A stretch of DNA of 64,000 bases from Gemmatimonadaceae bacterium. GTDB lineage: Bacteria; Gemmatimonadota; Gemmatimonadetes; Gemmatimonadales; Gemmatimonadaceae. The notes beneath the pieces were generated by a model, which was not told the origin of the DNA, did not search any database, and was given only the letters and a program-made list of their open reading frames with translations. Positions 52,003-61,735 of this stretch are shown piece by piece (the stretch's first letter is position 1; each line of letters begins with the position of its first letter). The stretch lies in NCBI GenBank assembly GCA_036003045.1, contig DASYSS010000047.1:1-64000 (forward strand), read 5' to 3'. Position numbers and translations under genes: made by a program.

Positions 52003-52227
52003 CTCCGGTGAAGTGTTTAGCTGCGTCGCTAACCTGCGGCCTCGCTGCGGTTGCCCCCGCGCTACTTGCCGCTTCTCGACCAGGTTTTCGTGATGTGGCC
52101 TAGGGGCAAAACACTGACCACCGGGCTCGCTAGTGGACGCGCGCGCACCAAGCGGAGATACTCAAAATCTTACAGTTCTGTATGTCGTTGCCCTCCAGGG
52201 GGTTCTACGACGGGAATCGGCGAGAAG
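52003..52227 (-). promoter_or_regulatory. Promoter and leader region of the pilin cassette
   Basis: These 225 bp have no gene. Two small hairpins lie just before the first start codon: TTAGC/GCTAA arms at 52017-52032 and AACC/GGTT-closed arms at 52030-52051. Farther up it is locally AT-richer (52150-52190). I do not see a known riboswitch or a clear -35/-10 pair. Confidence 0.4.
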
Positions 52228-52262
52228 AAAAAAACGGGAGCCTATGTCTCGGCTCCCGTTTC
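52228..52262 (-). terminator. Rho-independent terminator after the 52340-52777 lipoprotein gene
   Basis: On the minus strand AACGGGAGCC (52260-52251) pairs with GGCTCCCGTT (52242-52233) and seven T follow (52234-52228). It also separates this gene from the pilin cassette promoter. Confidence 0.85.
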
Positions 52263-52339
52263 GTTCATGATCGGTTGCTGACCCGCGCAATCTGCGGCGA
52301 ACCTAGCAGAATACCGGGACCGCCGGGCCCCGAGAACCG

Positions 52340-52777
52340 CTACGTGGAGCGGTTGTATATGAACTGGCTGCCCCCGAACACGACCGTCAGGCGCGTTCCC
52401 TTTACAGATCCGGCGAAGGAGACCGTCCCGCCGCCGGTCGTCTGGACGAAGTTGATCTGCTGCTGCGCGATCGTGTACGTGCCGGCGATCGTGGTCACGG
52501 TCGTGGACTTCGTGCCGTCGGCGAGCAGAGTGACCGTGTAGACGCTGATCTCTGACCACGTGCCGTCCGATCCGATGGCAATGGTGTCCGAGGCCAGGTC
52601 GAACTCCTGCGTCGTCGTGACCGTCGCGATCACCGGCAGGGGCCCGCCGTTGATCGTCGACAGCGCGAAGGATCCGGCGACGTTCGTGTCCGTCGGATCG
52701 AGGCTCAGGGAAGAGTCTTCCGTCGAGAGGCACGCAGCCACCAACAGGGGGACCAGCAGCATCGCAATGCGCCGCAC
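52340..52777 (-). CDS. Small lipoprotein, beta-rich, lipocalin-like layout
   Basis: From GTG 52777 (GGAG upstream) it is 145 aa. The signal peptide ends in a lipobox LVAAC (about residue 16). The mature part alternates short strands with Thr/Val (FALSTINGGPLPV, TWSEISVYTVTLLADG, GTYTIAQQQINFVQTTGG), like small lipocalin-type domains in this phylum. A frame reaching 52876 exists, but its first 30 residues are translated tRNA. The function is unknown. Confidence 0.65.
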   Translation of the reverse strand: MRRIAMLLVPLLVAACLSTEDSSLSLDPTDTNVAGSFALSTINGGPLPVIATVTTTQEFDLASDTIAIGSDGTWSEISVYTVTLLADGTKSTTVTTIAGTYTIAQQQINFVQTTGGGTVSFAGSVKGTRLTVVFGGSQFIYNRST

Positions 52778-52800
52778 GAACCGCTCCGCGTAGAGGTGGA

Positions 52801-52882
52801 TGCGAAGGGGGGGACTCGAACCCCCAAGCCTTTCGGCGCCAGATCCTAAGTCTGGTGCGTCTGCCAGTTCCGCCACCCTCGC
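52801..52882 (-). tRNA. tRNA-Leu, anticodon UAG
   Basis: On the minus strand a 7-bp acceptor stem opens GCGAGGG and closes before discriminator A at 52801. The anticodon stem CCAGA/TCTGG holds loop CTTAGGA with anticodon TAG. A variable arm follows, and the T arm is GGGGG-TTCGAGT-CCCCC. The length is 82 nt and CCA is not encoded. It decodes CUA and probably other CUN codons. Confidence 0.96.
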
Positions 52883-52892
52883 CGACGAGTGG

Positions 52893-52898
52893 AAGATA
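52893..52898 (-). promoter_or_regulatory. Candidate -10 box of tRNA-Leu
   Basis: TATCTT (minus strand) lies 10 nt before the tRNA 5' end. No good -35 box is visible. Confidence 0.35.
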
Positions 52899-52911
52899 AT
52901 TGACCCGGACT

Positions 52912-53463
52912 CTAGAACGCGAAACCGAGGATCAGGCGTGTGGTCACCGTTGCATAATCCACGCGAACGCGCTGGCGTTCGCTCTCCGAGGCGAGAATCC
53001 GCTTGGCGCCGATCCCGGTGCCGACGAGGAACCGTTCGCTTCGTCCCAGCAGCCAGTTGTAGTCGAGCAGGATTCCGGCGGTCGGGGCGGAGAGTGATTG
53101 CCGAGTGGCGGTCACCACCTTCGAGTATCGAGTGGCCCCGGCGCTGATCCCAATCGCGAAGCCGCGCAGCACCGCTTCACTCGGATAGTATCGCACTTTG
53201 AAGTCGGCCGTCGTGAAACGCTTGTCATCGAAGTCTATGTACGACCCCACCGCCCCGACGGTGATTCCGGACGACACGGCGTTTTCGAGCTCGAGGGTGA
53301 ACACGTTCGCGGGAAGCCCGAGCGGATTGAACCCGATGTACGTCTGTGTCGGAATCGGCACGCGGACGCGCGAAGCCGGAGCCTGGGCGCCCAGACGGGC
53401 GGTCGCGAAAGGAGCGGCGAGGGCAGCGGCGAGCGCGGCGGCGACGACGGCGGTGAATCGCAT
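52912..53463 (-). CDS. Small outer-membrane beta-barrel-like protein
   Basis: From the ATG at 53463 it is 183 aa. The signal peptide ends around RLGAQ. The rest has amphipathic strands with alternating residues (TLELENAVSSGITVGAVGSY, FKVRYYP, FAIGISAGATRY, TAGILLDYNWLLG) and ends in aromatic FAF, as in eight-stranded outer-membrane proteins. It resembles DUF3575-like proteins but I cannot assign the family. It is divergent from tig. Confidence 0.65.
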   Translation of the reverse strand: MRFTAVVAAALAAALAAPFATARLGAQAPASRVRVPIPTQTYIGFNPLGLPANVFTLELENAVSSGITVGAVGSYIDFDDKRFTTADFKVRYYPSEAVLRGFAIGISAGATRYSKVVTATRQSLSAPTAGILLDYNWLLGRSERFLVGTGIGAKRILASESERQRVRVDYATVTTRLILGFAF

Positions 53464-53621
53464 CAAACGAGTCGCATCAGAGATGGGAGTTGAAGACGAA
53501 GCGTCGTGCTGACCTCAACGGTAACGAGTTGGACGGCGCAATCGGTACCGCTTGCACGGGGCGGGTTCCGTGTCGCGCATCACGCGTGTCAACCGCCTCC
53601 CATCTCGCGGCACGCCCCCGC

Positions 53622-53627
53622 TAGCTT
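53622..53627 (+). promoter_or_regulatory. TAGCTT box 6 nt before the tig start
   Basis: TAGCTT, then TCGCGC, then ATG at 53634. There is no Shine-Dalgarno. It is the same arrangement as at 25832 (minus) and 32470 (minus), fitting a -10 element for a leaderless mRNA. Confidence 0.45.
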
Positions 53628-53633
53628 TCGCGC

Positions 53634-54872
53634 ATGAACATCGAGATCACCCCGAAAAAGACCGATGGCCTGGAGCGGCTGATCGAGGTTCGGGTGCCGA
53701 TCGAAACCGTCCGCGATGCCGAAGACCAGGCGGCGCGTCGCTACGCGTCGAGCGCACGGCTCCCCGGGTTCCGCCCCGGAAAGGCGCCCCCCGCGATGAT
53801 CAAGAAGCGTTTCAAGGACGCAATCCGGCAGCAGGTGATCGAGTCGCTCGTCCAGGAAGCGTTCCAGGAAGTGCTCGACCGCGAGAAGTTCAAGGTCGCG
53901 TCGCAGCCGCACGTGCACGACCTCAAGTTCGAGGACGGGCAGCCGCTCAGCTTCGAGCTTCACGTCGAAGTGCGGCCCGAGGTTTCGCTCGCGCGCACGC
54001 AAGGTTTCCGCGTGACGCGCACACGCCCCGAGGTCGGCGACGACGCGGTGCGCGATCAAGTCGAGCAGATTCGCGAGCAGAAGGCCACGTGGAGTCCGGT
54101 CGAAGGGCGCCCCGCGCCCGGGGACATGGTCCGCGTAGAGCTCAGCACCGCCGATGAAACGGGCGCCTTCCCCGAGCCGCGCGAATACCCCCTCGTGCTC
54201 GGCGCAGGTCAGGCGATCCCCGGCGTCGAAGAGGTGATCATGGAGCTCAACGCCGGCGAGACGCTCGAGAAGTCCGTGCGGTGGCCCGATGACTTCCCCG
54301 ACGAAGCGCAGCGCGGCAAGACGAAGCCGGTGCGCCTGCACCTGCTCGAGGTCAAGCGAAAGACGCTGCCGCCGCTCGACGACTCGTTCGCCCGCGGAGT
54401 CGGCGATTTCGAGTCGCTCGCCGCGCTTCAGAGCACCGTGCGCAAGGATCTCGAGGATCACGCAAATCGCGACGCCGACGCCGGCGTGCGCCAGCAGCTC
54501 GTCGACCAGCTGTCGGCCGCGAACCCGTTCGACGTGCCTCCCAGCTGGGTGGCGCAGCTCATCGACGGCTACGCCCAGGCGTACCAGGTGCCGGAGTCGG
54601 ACCGCGACAAGTTCCGTTCCGAATTCCGCCCCGTGGCCGAGCGTCAGGTGCGGCGCGACCTGATCATCGACGCGATCGCCGAGACGGAAGGGCTCAAGGC
54701 GACCGAAGCCGACATCGACGAACGCGTCGCGGACGTGGCGTCCAAGCGCGGCGCCGATCCGGGACAGGTGTACGCGTCGCTGCAGAAGGCCGGCCGGCTG
54801 CGCGAGATCGAGCAGAGCATCACGGAAGACAAAGTGTTCGCGTGGCTCCTGGAACGAAACGAAGTCGCCTAG
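53634..54872 (+). CDS. tig: Trigger factor
   Basis: This is a ribosome-bound chaperone that meets nascent chains. The 412-aa protein has the ribosome-binding domain with LPGFRPGKAPPAMIKKRF (the GFRxGxxP signature), a PPIase-like FKBP domain (about 150-240: GDMVRVELST, LVLGAGQAIPGVEE) and a C-terminal arm domain (NPFDVPPSWVAQLIDGYAQ). It is shorter than E. coli Tig (432 aa). It leads the tig-clpP-clpX-lon series. Confidence 0.95.
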   Translation: MNIEITPKKTDGLERLIEVRVPIETVRDAEDQAARRYASSARLPGFRPGKAPPAMIKKRFKDAIRQQVIESLVQEAFQEVLDREKFKVASQPHVHDLKFEDGQPLSFELHVEVRPEVSLARTQGFRVTRTRPEVGDDAVRDQVEQIREQKATWSPVEGRPAPGDMVRVELSTADETGAFPEPREYPLVLGAGQAIPGVEEVIMELNAGETLEKSVRWPDDFPDEAQRGKTKPVRLHLLEVKRKTLPPLDDSFARGVGDFESLAALQSTVRKDLEDHANRDADAGVRQQLVDQLSAANPFDVPPSWVAQLIDGYAQAYQVPESDRDKFRSEFRPVAERQVRRDLIIDAIAETEGLKATEADIDERVADVASKRGADPGQVYASLQKAGRLREIEQSITEDKVFAWLLERNEVA

Positions 54873-54899
54873 TCCTCACCCGATACCAAACATCGCCTC

Positions 54900-55532
54900 A
54901 TGGCCACCATCTATCCGCCGTATGTGATCGAGCGCTCGCCGCGCGGCGAGCGGAGCTACGACATCTTCAGCCGTCTGCTGATGGATCGCATCATCTTCCT
55001 CGGCACGCCGGTCAACGACGACGTCGCGAACATCGTCATCGCCCAGATGCTGTTCCTCGAGGCCGACAATCCGGACCGCGACATCTTCCTGTACATCAAC
55101 TCCCCGGGCGGCAGCGTGTCGGCGGGCCTCGCGATCTACGACACGATGCAGTTCATGAAGTCGCCGGTGAATACGATCTGCATGGGCCTCGCCGCGAGCA
55201 TGGGCGCGTTTCTGCTCGCCGGAGGCCGCAAGGGCAAACGGTCGACGCTGCCGCATTCGCGAATCATGATTCACCAACCCTCACAGCAGGGCGGCGGCGG
55301 GTCGGCGTCGGACATCGAGATCCAGGCGAAGGAGATCCTCTACCTCCGCGGCAAGCTGAACCAGCTCTGGACGAAGCACACGGGACAGTCGCTCGAGCGC
55401 ATCGAACGGGACACGGACCGCGACCGGTACCTCTCGGCCGAAGAGGCCAAGGACTACGGCATCGTGGACCACGTCATCACGCAGCGCGGCGAGGTGGTGG
55501 AACCGAGCGCGCTGGCCGCCGTCACGAAGTAG
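54900..55532 (+). CDS. clpP: ATP-dependent Clp protease proteolytic subunit
   Basis: ClpP forms a double heptameric barrel that degrades proteins fed by ClpX. The 210-aa protein has the catalytic triad: GLAASMGAF (Ser100), MIHQPSQQG (His125) and an Asp in the DRDRYL segment (about 175). [16 protein letters not shown] and [19 protein letters not shown] are also signatures. It lies 27 bp after tig. No Shine-Dalgarno is obvious. Confidence 0.97.
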   Translation: MATIYPPYVIERSPRGERSYDIFSRLLMDRIIFLGTPVNDDVANIVIAQMLFLEADNPDRDIFLYINSPGGSVSAGLAIYDTMQFMKSPVNTICMGLAASMGAFLLAGGRKGKRSTLPHSRIMIHQPSQQGGGGSASDIEIQAKEILYLRGKLNQLWTKHTGQSLERIERDTDRDRYLSAEEAKDYGIVDHVITQRGEVVEPSALAAVTK

Positions 55533-55535
55533 CCG

Positions 55536-55556
55536 CAGCCGCCGTGGCGGCGGCTG
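55536..55556. other. GC hairpin after clpP
   Basis: CAGCCGCC (55536-55543) and GGCGGCTG (55549-55556) close a 5-nt loop, 3 bp past the clpP stop. No T-run follows, so it may slow or process the transcript more than end it. Confidence 0.5.
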
Positions 55557-55710
55557 TCACAAAACGTTCGTCTCGCTGAGTCGTCTCTTGCTTGTCCCGT
55601 GTTCGGCCCTTAACTCTCAGCTAGACTTTCCGTTCATTCTCCCGCCGGTCGCGCGGCACCCTACCCCCGGGCCCCGCGACCACCTGAAGTCACCCGCTGA
55701 GTGAGATGTC

Positions 55711-56955
<1,245 letters not shown>

Positions 56956-57003
56956 CGCGCCGTTTGGACGGCGCCTAGACCCGGTGCCGCGAGGCGCTCG
57001 AAA

Positions 57004-57040
57004 AGTGTGAGGCGAAGCCAATCGCCTCACACTATTTTTT
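57004..57040 (+). terminator. Rho-independent terminator of clpX, ending 4 nt before lon2
   Basis: A perfect 12-bp stem (57004-57015 with 57022-57033), a 6-nt loop and T6 (57035-57040). The lon2 ATG follows at 57045. Confidence 0.9.
57033..57038 (+). promoter_or_regulatory. TATTTT box in the clpX terminator, 6 nt before lon2
   Basis: TATTTT, TTCGAC and ATG run on directly. It matches the TAGCTT-N6-ATG pattern seen before three other genes. If used, lon2 mRNA would be leaderless with its -10 box in the terminator's T-tract. Confidence 0.35.
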
Positions 57041-57044
57041 CGAC

Positions 57045-59504
57045 ATGGCTTTGCCCCCGCCTCCCTCTCCGACCGGCACGTCAGCGAAGCCGTCGTCGTC
57101 CTCCGCGAGCAATCCGACGGGTCCCGGAAATCCCGCCGAAGCACAGCGGGCCGCGGTGCTCCCGTTGCGCGACGTCGTCGTCTTTCCGTACGTCGCCATG
57201 CCGCTGCTCGTCGGCCGGCAGGCATCGCTCAACGCGATTGAGGCGGCGGCGGCCGACGGCGGGACGCTCTTCCTCGTGGCGCAGAAGAGCGCCGACACCG
57301 AGGAACCGGCGGCGAGCGATCTCCATCGCGTCGGCGTCGTCGCGCGCATCGTTCAGGCGACGCGACAGGCGAACGGCACCGCCCGCATTCTCGTCGAAGG
57401 CGTTCGCCGCGCCAGGGTGACGCGGTACATACCCGCGGCCGGCTACCTCCGCGCGGCGTTCGACGACGACGCCGGAGACGAAACGAACGACCCGGAGGCG
57501 CTTCAGGTCCTGTCGCGCCGCGTGCTGGCCCTCTTCGAGGAGTACGTCTCGCTCCACCGGCGAATTCCGAACGAAGTCGTTGCCCTCGTGCAGAGCGCGG
57601 ACACGCTCGCGCGTCAGGCGTACGGCATCGCCGCGCATCTCGCGGTGCGCGTCGAGGTCCGTCAAACGCTGCTCGAGGCGCCGACGGTTCCCGCGCTGCT
57701 CGACGCGTTGAACCAGCTTCTCGTGAGCGAGTCCGAGCTGCTCCGCCTCGAGCGCAAGCTCGACGAAGAGGTCCGCGGCTCGCTTTTCCAGAACCAGCGT
57801 GAGTTCTACCTGCAGGAGCAGCTCAAGGCAATTCACCGCGAGCTGGGCCAGGAAGATTCGGACGACGCCACGGAGCTCGAGCGCCAGATCGAAGCGCGCA
57901 AGCTGCCCGAAGGGGTCAAAACGCGCGCCATGCGCGAGATGCGCAAGCTGCGACGCATGTCGCCGCTCTCTCCGGAGTCCACGGTCGCCCGCAACTTCAT
58001 AGACTGGATCGTCGCGCTGCCATGGACCGAGCGCACCGACGACGTCCTCGACGTCGCGCACGCCCGGCGGATTCTCGACGAGGATCACTACGGGCTGCTC
58101 GAAGTGAAGGACCGCATCCTCGACTACATCGGCGTGCTGTCGTTGGTCGAGCGCATGGAAGGCCCGATTCTCTGTCTCGTCGGGCCGCCCGGCGTCGGCA
58201 AGACGTCGCTCGGCCGCTCGATCGCGCGCGCGCTCGGCCGGAAGTTCGTGCGCATGTCGCTCGGCGGCGTCCGCGACGAAGCCGAGATCCGCGGGCATCG
58301 GCGCACGTACATCGGCTCGATGCCGGGGCGCGTCGTACAGGCGATGCGCCGCGCCGAGGTGGTGAACCCGGTGATCTTGCTCGACGAGGTGGACAAGCTC
58401 GGCACCGACTACCGCGGCGATCCGTCGGCCGCGCTGCTCGAGGTGCTCGACCCGGAGCAGAACCGTGCGTTCAACGATCACTACTTGGAGATCGATTACG
58501 ACCTGTCACAGGTGCTGTTCCTGACGACGGCGAACTACCTGCCGCAGGTGCCCGAGCCGCTGCGCGATCGGATGGAGATCATCCGGCTGGCGGGCTATCT
58601 CGACCAGGAGAAGTACGCGATCGCCCGGCAATTCCTCGTGCCCAAGCAGCTCCGCGCCAACGGCCTCGATCCGGCCTCCGTCGAGTGGGACACCGACGTC
58701 ATCCCGGCGATCGTGCAGAACTACACGCGCGAGGCCGGCGTGCGCGAGCTCGAGCGCCGCATCGGACGGATCGCCCGCAAGCTCGCGCGGCGCGAAGCCG
58801 AGACGCGAGACCTCACCAAGGCCGCCTCGACGTCGGCGCCGAAGCCCGTCGTGCGCGCTTCCGAGCTCAAGGGTTTGCTCGGCGTCGCGCCGTTCGATCC
58901 GTCGAATCTCACGCTCGACCACAAGGTCGGCGTCGTGACGGGACTCGCCTACACCGCGGTCGGCGGCGACGTGCTGGAGATCGAGGTGAGCGTGATCTCG
59001 GGACGCGGCAAGCTGCAACTCACCGGAACGCTCGGCGACGTGATGAAAGAGTCGGCGAGCGCCGCGCTCAGCTACGCGCGCTCGCGCGCCAAGGTGCTCG
59101 GCATCGACAAGGACTTTCATCGCGCGCGCGACCTGCACATCCACATCCCGAGCGGCGGGACGCCGAAGGACGGTCCGTCGGCGGGAATCGCGATCGCGAC
59201 TGGAATCGTCAGCGCGCTCACCGGAATTCCGGTGCGCGGCGACGTGGCGATGACGGGGGAGATCACGTTGCGCGGGCGCGTGCTCGCCATCGGCGGTCTC
59301 AAGGAAAAGGCGGTCGCCGCCCACCGGAACGCGGTGCGCCACGTGCTCATCCCGCATCAGAATCTGCGCGACGTCGAGGAGCTGCCTGACGAGGTCAAGG
59401 CGGCGGTCACGTTCCACCCGGTGAAGACCATGGACGAAGTGCTCGCGCTGTCGCTCGTCCGCACGGGCCTCGAGGCCGACGCGCCGACAGTGGCGCCGAA
59501 CTAG
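57045..59504 (+). CDS. lon: ATP-dependent protease Lon (second copy)
   Basis: The 819-aa Lon has the N domain after a Pro/Ser-rich start (1-35), the coiled region ([18 protein letters not shown]), the AAA+ module ([17 protein letters not shown]) and the S16 protease domain. KDGPSAG and GGLKEK give Ser712/Lys755. It is next to tig-clpP-clpX, the usual place of lon in many bacteria, so this is the likely ancestral copy. There is no room for a Shine-Dalgarno between the terminator and the ATG. Confidence 0.96.
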   Translation: MALPPPPSPTGTSAKPSSSSASNPTGPGNPAEAQRAAVLPLRDVVVFPYVAMPLLVGRQASLNAIEAAAADGGTLFLVAQKSADTEEPAASDLHRVGVVARIVQATRQANGTARILVEGVRRARVTRYIPAAGYLRAAFDDDAGDETNDPEALQVLSRRVLALFEEYVSLHRRIPNEVVALVQSADTLARQAYGIAAHLAVRVEVRQTLLEAPTVPALLDALNQLLVSESELLRLERKLDEEVRGSLFQNQREFYLQEQLKAIHRELGQEDSDDATELERQIEARKLPEGVKTRAMREMRKLRRMSPLSPESTVARNFIDWIVALPWTERTDDVLDVAHARRILDEDHYGLLEVKDRILDYIGVLSLVERMEGPILCLVGPPGVGKTSLGRSIARALGRKFVRMSLGGVRDEAEIRGHRRTYIGSMPGRVVQAMRRAEVVNPVILLDEVDKLGTDYRGDPSAALLEVLDPEQNRAFNDHYLEIDYDLSQVLFLTTANYLPQVPEPLRDRMEIIRLAGYLDQEKYAIARQFLVPKQLRANGLDPASVEWDTDVIPAIVQNYTREAGVRELERRIGRIARKLARREAETRDLTKAASTSAPKPVVRASELKGLLGVAPFDPSNLTLDHKVGVVTGLAYTAVGGDVLEIEVSVISGRGKLQLTGTLGDVMKESASAALSYARSRAKVLGIDKDFHRARDLHIHIPSGGTPKDGPSAGIAIATGIVSALTGIPVRGDVAMTGEITLRGRVLAIGGLKEKAVAAHRNAVRHVLIPHQNLRDVEELPDEVKAAVTFHPVKTMDEVLALSLVRTGLEADAPTVAPN

Positions 59505-59510
59505 TCGACG

Positions 59511-60143
59511 ATGCCCGCGCCGTCGCGCGAACCGTTGGTGATCCGATCGCTGGAGTTCATCGGCGGAATGGCGAGCGCGGGCGGCTGGCGGCCGGAGCCC
59601 ACGCTGCCCGAAGTGGCGTTCGCCGGACGGTCCAACGTCGGCAAGTCGTCGCTCCTCAACCGATTGGTGCACCGAAAGAAACTCGCCCGCGTGAGCAACA
59701 CACCGGGCCGCACGCGCGAAGTGAACTTCTTCAAGGTCAATGACAGCTTCGTGCTCGTCGACCTCCCGGGCTACGGCTATGCGCGCCTCTCGAAAGAACG
59801 GCGCGCCGAGTGGCGGCCTTTGATCGAAGGCTACCTGCGCACGAGCACTCAGCTCCGCGGGATCGTCGAGCTGCTCGACGCGCGACACGACCCCACGGCC
59901 GACGATCTCAAGATGCTCGATTTCTTGGGCGAGATCGGCGTCCCGACGATCGTCGCCCTGACGAAGATGGACAAGCTCACTCCGTCGGAACGCAAAGTCC
60001 GCGCACACGAGCGCGCCGCGCAGCTCGGACTCGACTCGGATCAAGTGATTCCATTCAGCGCGGTCACCGGCGAAGGGCGCGACGCGCTGGCCGAAGCGAT
60101 CGAGGCGCTGCTCGAGCAGCCGTCGTGGCGGGCGGCCTCGTGA
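59511..60143 (+). CDS. engB: Ribosome-biogenesis GTP-binding protein EngB/YsxC
   Basis: This essential GTPase helps assemble the 50S subunit. The 210-aa protein has the G1 motif AGRSNVGKSSLLN, the G2/G3 motifs TPGRTREVNFF and LVDLPGYGYA, and the G4 motif TKMDKL. It begins 6 bp after lon2, as in many genomes. Its stop overlaps the GTG of the next gene. Confidence 0.96.
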   Translation: MPAPSREPLVIRSLEFIGGMASAGGWRPEPTLPEVAFAGRSNVGKSSLLNRLVHRKKLARVSNTPGRTREVNFFKVNDSFVLVDLPGYGYARLSKERRAEWRPLIEGYLRTSTQLRGIVELLDARHDPTADDLKMLDFLGEIGVPTIVALTKMDKLTPSERKVRAHERAAQLGLDSDQVIPFSAVTGEGRDALAEAIEALLEQPSWRAAS

Positions 60144-60835
60144 AACGCCTCGCGTTGCTCGCCGTCGCGGTGGCGTGCGCCGGACAAACGGGTTCGGCGC
60201 CCTCGGCCAGCTCGACTACGCCGGCGCCGTCCGCGGCGGCACAAGGCGCGCGCGTTCAATCCGACACGAATACGATCCTCATTCCTCCGGGCCTCGGCAC
60301 GCTGAAGGAAGCCGACATCTCGATCACGCTCCAGCCGCCGACGGGCGTTCGCGTCACGACGTTCCCGCTCGATGAATCGGTGATTCGCACGCTCGCGCCA
60401 GATTCGTATCGCGCGATGCACGCGAATCTCGAGAGCCGCGCCGCGCAGATTCGGCAGCGGGCCTCGATGCACGGCGAGCGCGCGCCCTGCGTATGGTTTG
60501 TCCGGTTCTACGGACTGGCGCCGGATGCACGATACGACCCGACCGACGTCACGGTGAGCGTGAGCGGACGCGACTTCCGCCCCTTCGACGTCATTCCGGT
60601 CTCCGGCGACTTCGGCACGCACCAACTCCAACCGCGCGAAACGCAGACCGGCCTGTTGTTGTTCGAGGGCGGCGTGGACGTCTCGCAGCCGATCGTCGTG
60701 CGAATGGGCGCCGAGCAGAACACCGATTGGGGCGACGTCATCCTGCGGCGGGTCGACGCCGAACGCGCGGCGGTGCGCGCGCGCGCCGCCGCGAAGTCGA
60801 CGCCCGCCGCGAAACCGCCACAGCCGGCCCGCTGA
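60140..60835 (+). CDS. Lipoprotein of unknown function
   Basis: From GTG 60140, in a GTGA overlap with engB, it is 231 aa. The signal peptide ends in a lipobox AVAC near residue 13. After a Ser/Ala/Pro-rich linker (about 18-40) comes a beta-rich domain of about 165 residues (ITLQPPTGVRVTTFPLDE, VWFVRFYGLAPDARYDPTDV, VIPVSGDFGTHQLQPRETQ) and a Lys/Ala/Pro-rich tail. The family is not recognised. A frame from 59810 includes this gene, but its first 110 codons are out of frame with engB. Confidence 0.75.
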   Translation: MKRLALLAVAVACAGQTGSAPSASSTTPAPSAAAQGARVQSDTNTILIPPGLGTLKEADISITLQPPTGVRVTTFPLDESVIRTLAPDSYRAMHANLESRAAQIRQRASMHGERAPCVWFVRFYGLAPDARYDPTDVTVSVSGRDFRPFDVIPVSGDFGTHQLQPRETQTGLLLFEGGVDVSQPIVVRMGAEQNTDWGDVILRRVDAERAAVRARAAAKSTPAAKPPQPAR

Positions 60836-60874
60836 ACCGCGACGCCGTCATCACGAACCGTAAGCGAGGCAAGC

Positions 60875-61720
60875 ATGGCGTACCTTCCCCTGAAACAAGT
60901 GGCCGAATGCCCGACCCGATCGATCGCCACCGAGTGGCTCGAGGGTTTGAACGCCACGCTCGCGGACCCGAAGACGGACCGCCGGCTTCTTTGCCGGTCC
61001 GTGTTGACGGACCTGTTTCACCCGGAGTTCGCCCGGAATTGGGAAACGGCCGTCAATGATTCGGCCATTCCCGTTGCACGACGATTGGCGTTGACGAGCA
61101 TGGATCCGTGCAACATCACGCTCGAGCCTGAGTATTACGCCGACTGCGACCAGGAGCGATTTCAAAAAGTGAAACCGCTGCTCTGGCTCTGGTACTCGTT
61201 CGACCGCAGCCTCGCCGGCGGACAGAACGTATGGCTGGGCGTCGAGCTGCGGCGGATCCTCGCGAAATACATCTTCAAGCGGTGCGGCGAGAACTTCAAA
61301 GCATTCCAGAACGTCGAGTTCTCGTTCGGCTACAACATGGACGTCGGCGACAACGTGGTGGTGCACCGCCACGTGCTGCTCGACGATCGCGGTTGCATCG
61401 TGCTCGGCAACAACGTGTCGATCAGCGACTACGCGAACGTCTACAGCCACACGCACAGCATCGTCGACGCGAAGGAGGTCACCAACTCGACGACGGTGAT
61501 CGAAGACGGCGTCCGGATCACCTATCACGCCACCGTGCTCGCCGGCGTGCACGTCCACGAGCAGGGAATGGTGGGCGCGATGGCCGTCGCCACGAAGGAC
61601 GTGCGGCCCTATCACGTGTACGTCGGGATTCCGGCGAAGAGCGTGAGGGTCAAGCCCAACGCGCCGCAAGCGGCGACGGTTCTGCGGACGAGCAGCGACC
61701 GTCAAACCGACGGACGCTGA
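60875..61720 (+). CDS. Hexapeptide-repeat (left-handed beta-helix) acyltransferase
   Basis: The 281-aa protein has an N-terminal helical part of about 140 residues and a C-terminal left-handed beta-helix of the WbbJ/maltose-acetyltransferase type. NMDVGDNVVVHRHVLLDD and IVLGNNVSISDYANVYSHTHS have the hexapeptide rhythm, and ATKDVRPYHVYVGIPAKSVRV is the usual end. It should move an acetyl group from acetyl-CoA to a sugar or other acceptor. The acceptor is unknown. The ATG at 60875 has a GCGAGGC upstream. Confidence 0.85.
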   Translation: MAYLPLKQVAECPTRSIATEWLEGLNATLADPKTDRRLLCRSVLTDLFHPEFARNWETAVNDSAIPVARRLALTSMDPCNITLEPEYYADCDQERFQKVKPLLWLWYSFDRSLAGGQNVWLGVELRRILAKYIFKRCGENFKAFQNVEFSFGYNMDVGDNVVVHRHVLLDDRGCIVLGNNVSISDYANVYSHTHSIVDAKEVTNSTTVIEDGVRITYHATVLAGVHVHEQGMVGAMAVATKDVRPYHVYVGIPAKSVRVKPNAPQAATVLRTSSDRQTDGR

Positions 61721-61735
61721 CGGTCGCCCTTCGCG

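Noticed and set aside
52340-52876. 178-codon frame beginning MAELADAPDLGSG
   Set aside because: The first 30 codons are the tRNA-Leu gene read as protein, a common false start; the real lipoprotein starts at GTG 52777.
55536-55556. Intrinsic terminator after clpP
   Set aside because: The hairpin is good but no T-run follows; kept only as a hairpin.
59810-60139. N-terminal part of the 341-codon frame ending at 60835
   Set aside because: This part overlaps engB in another frame and is Arg-rich; the lipoprotein begins at GTG 60140 with a proper signal peptide.
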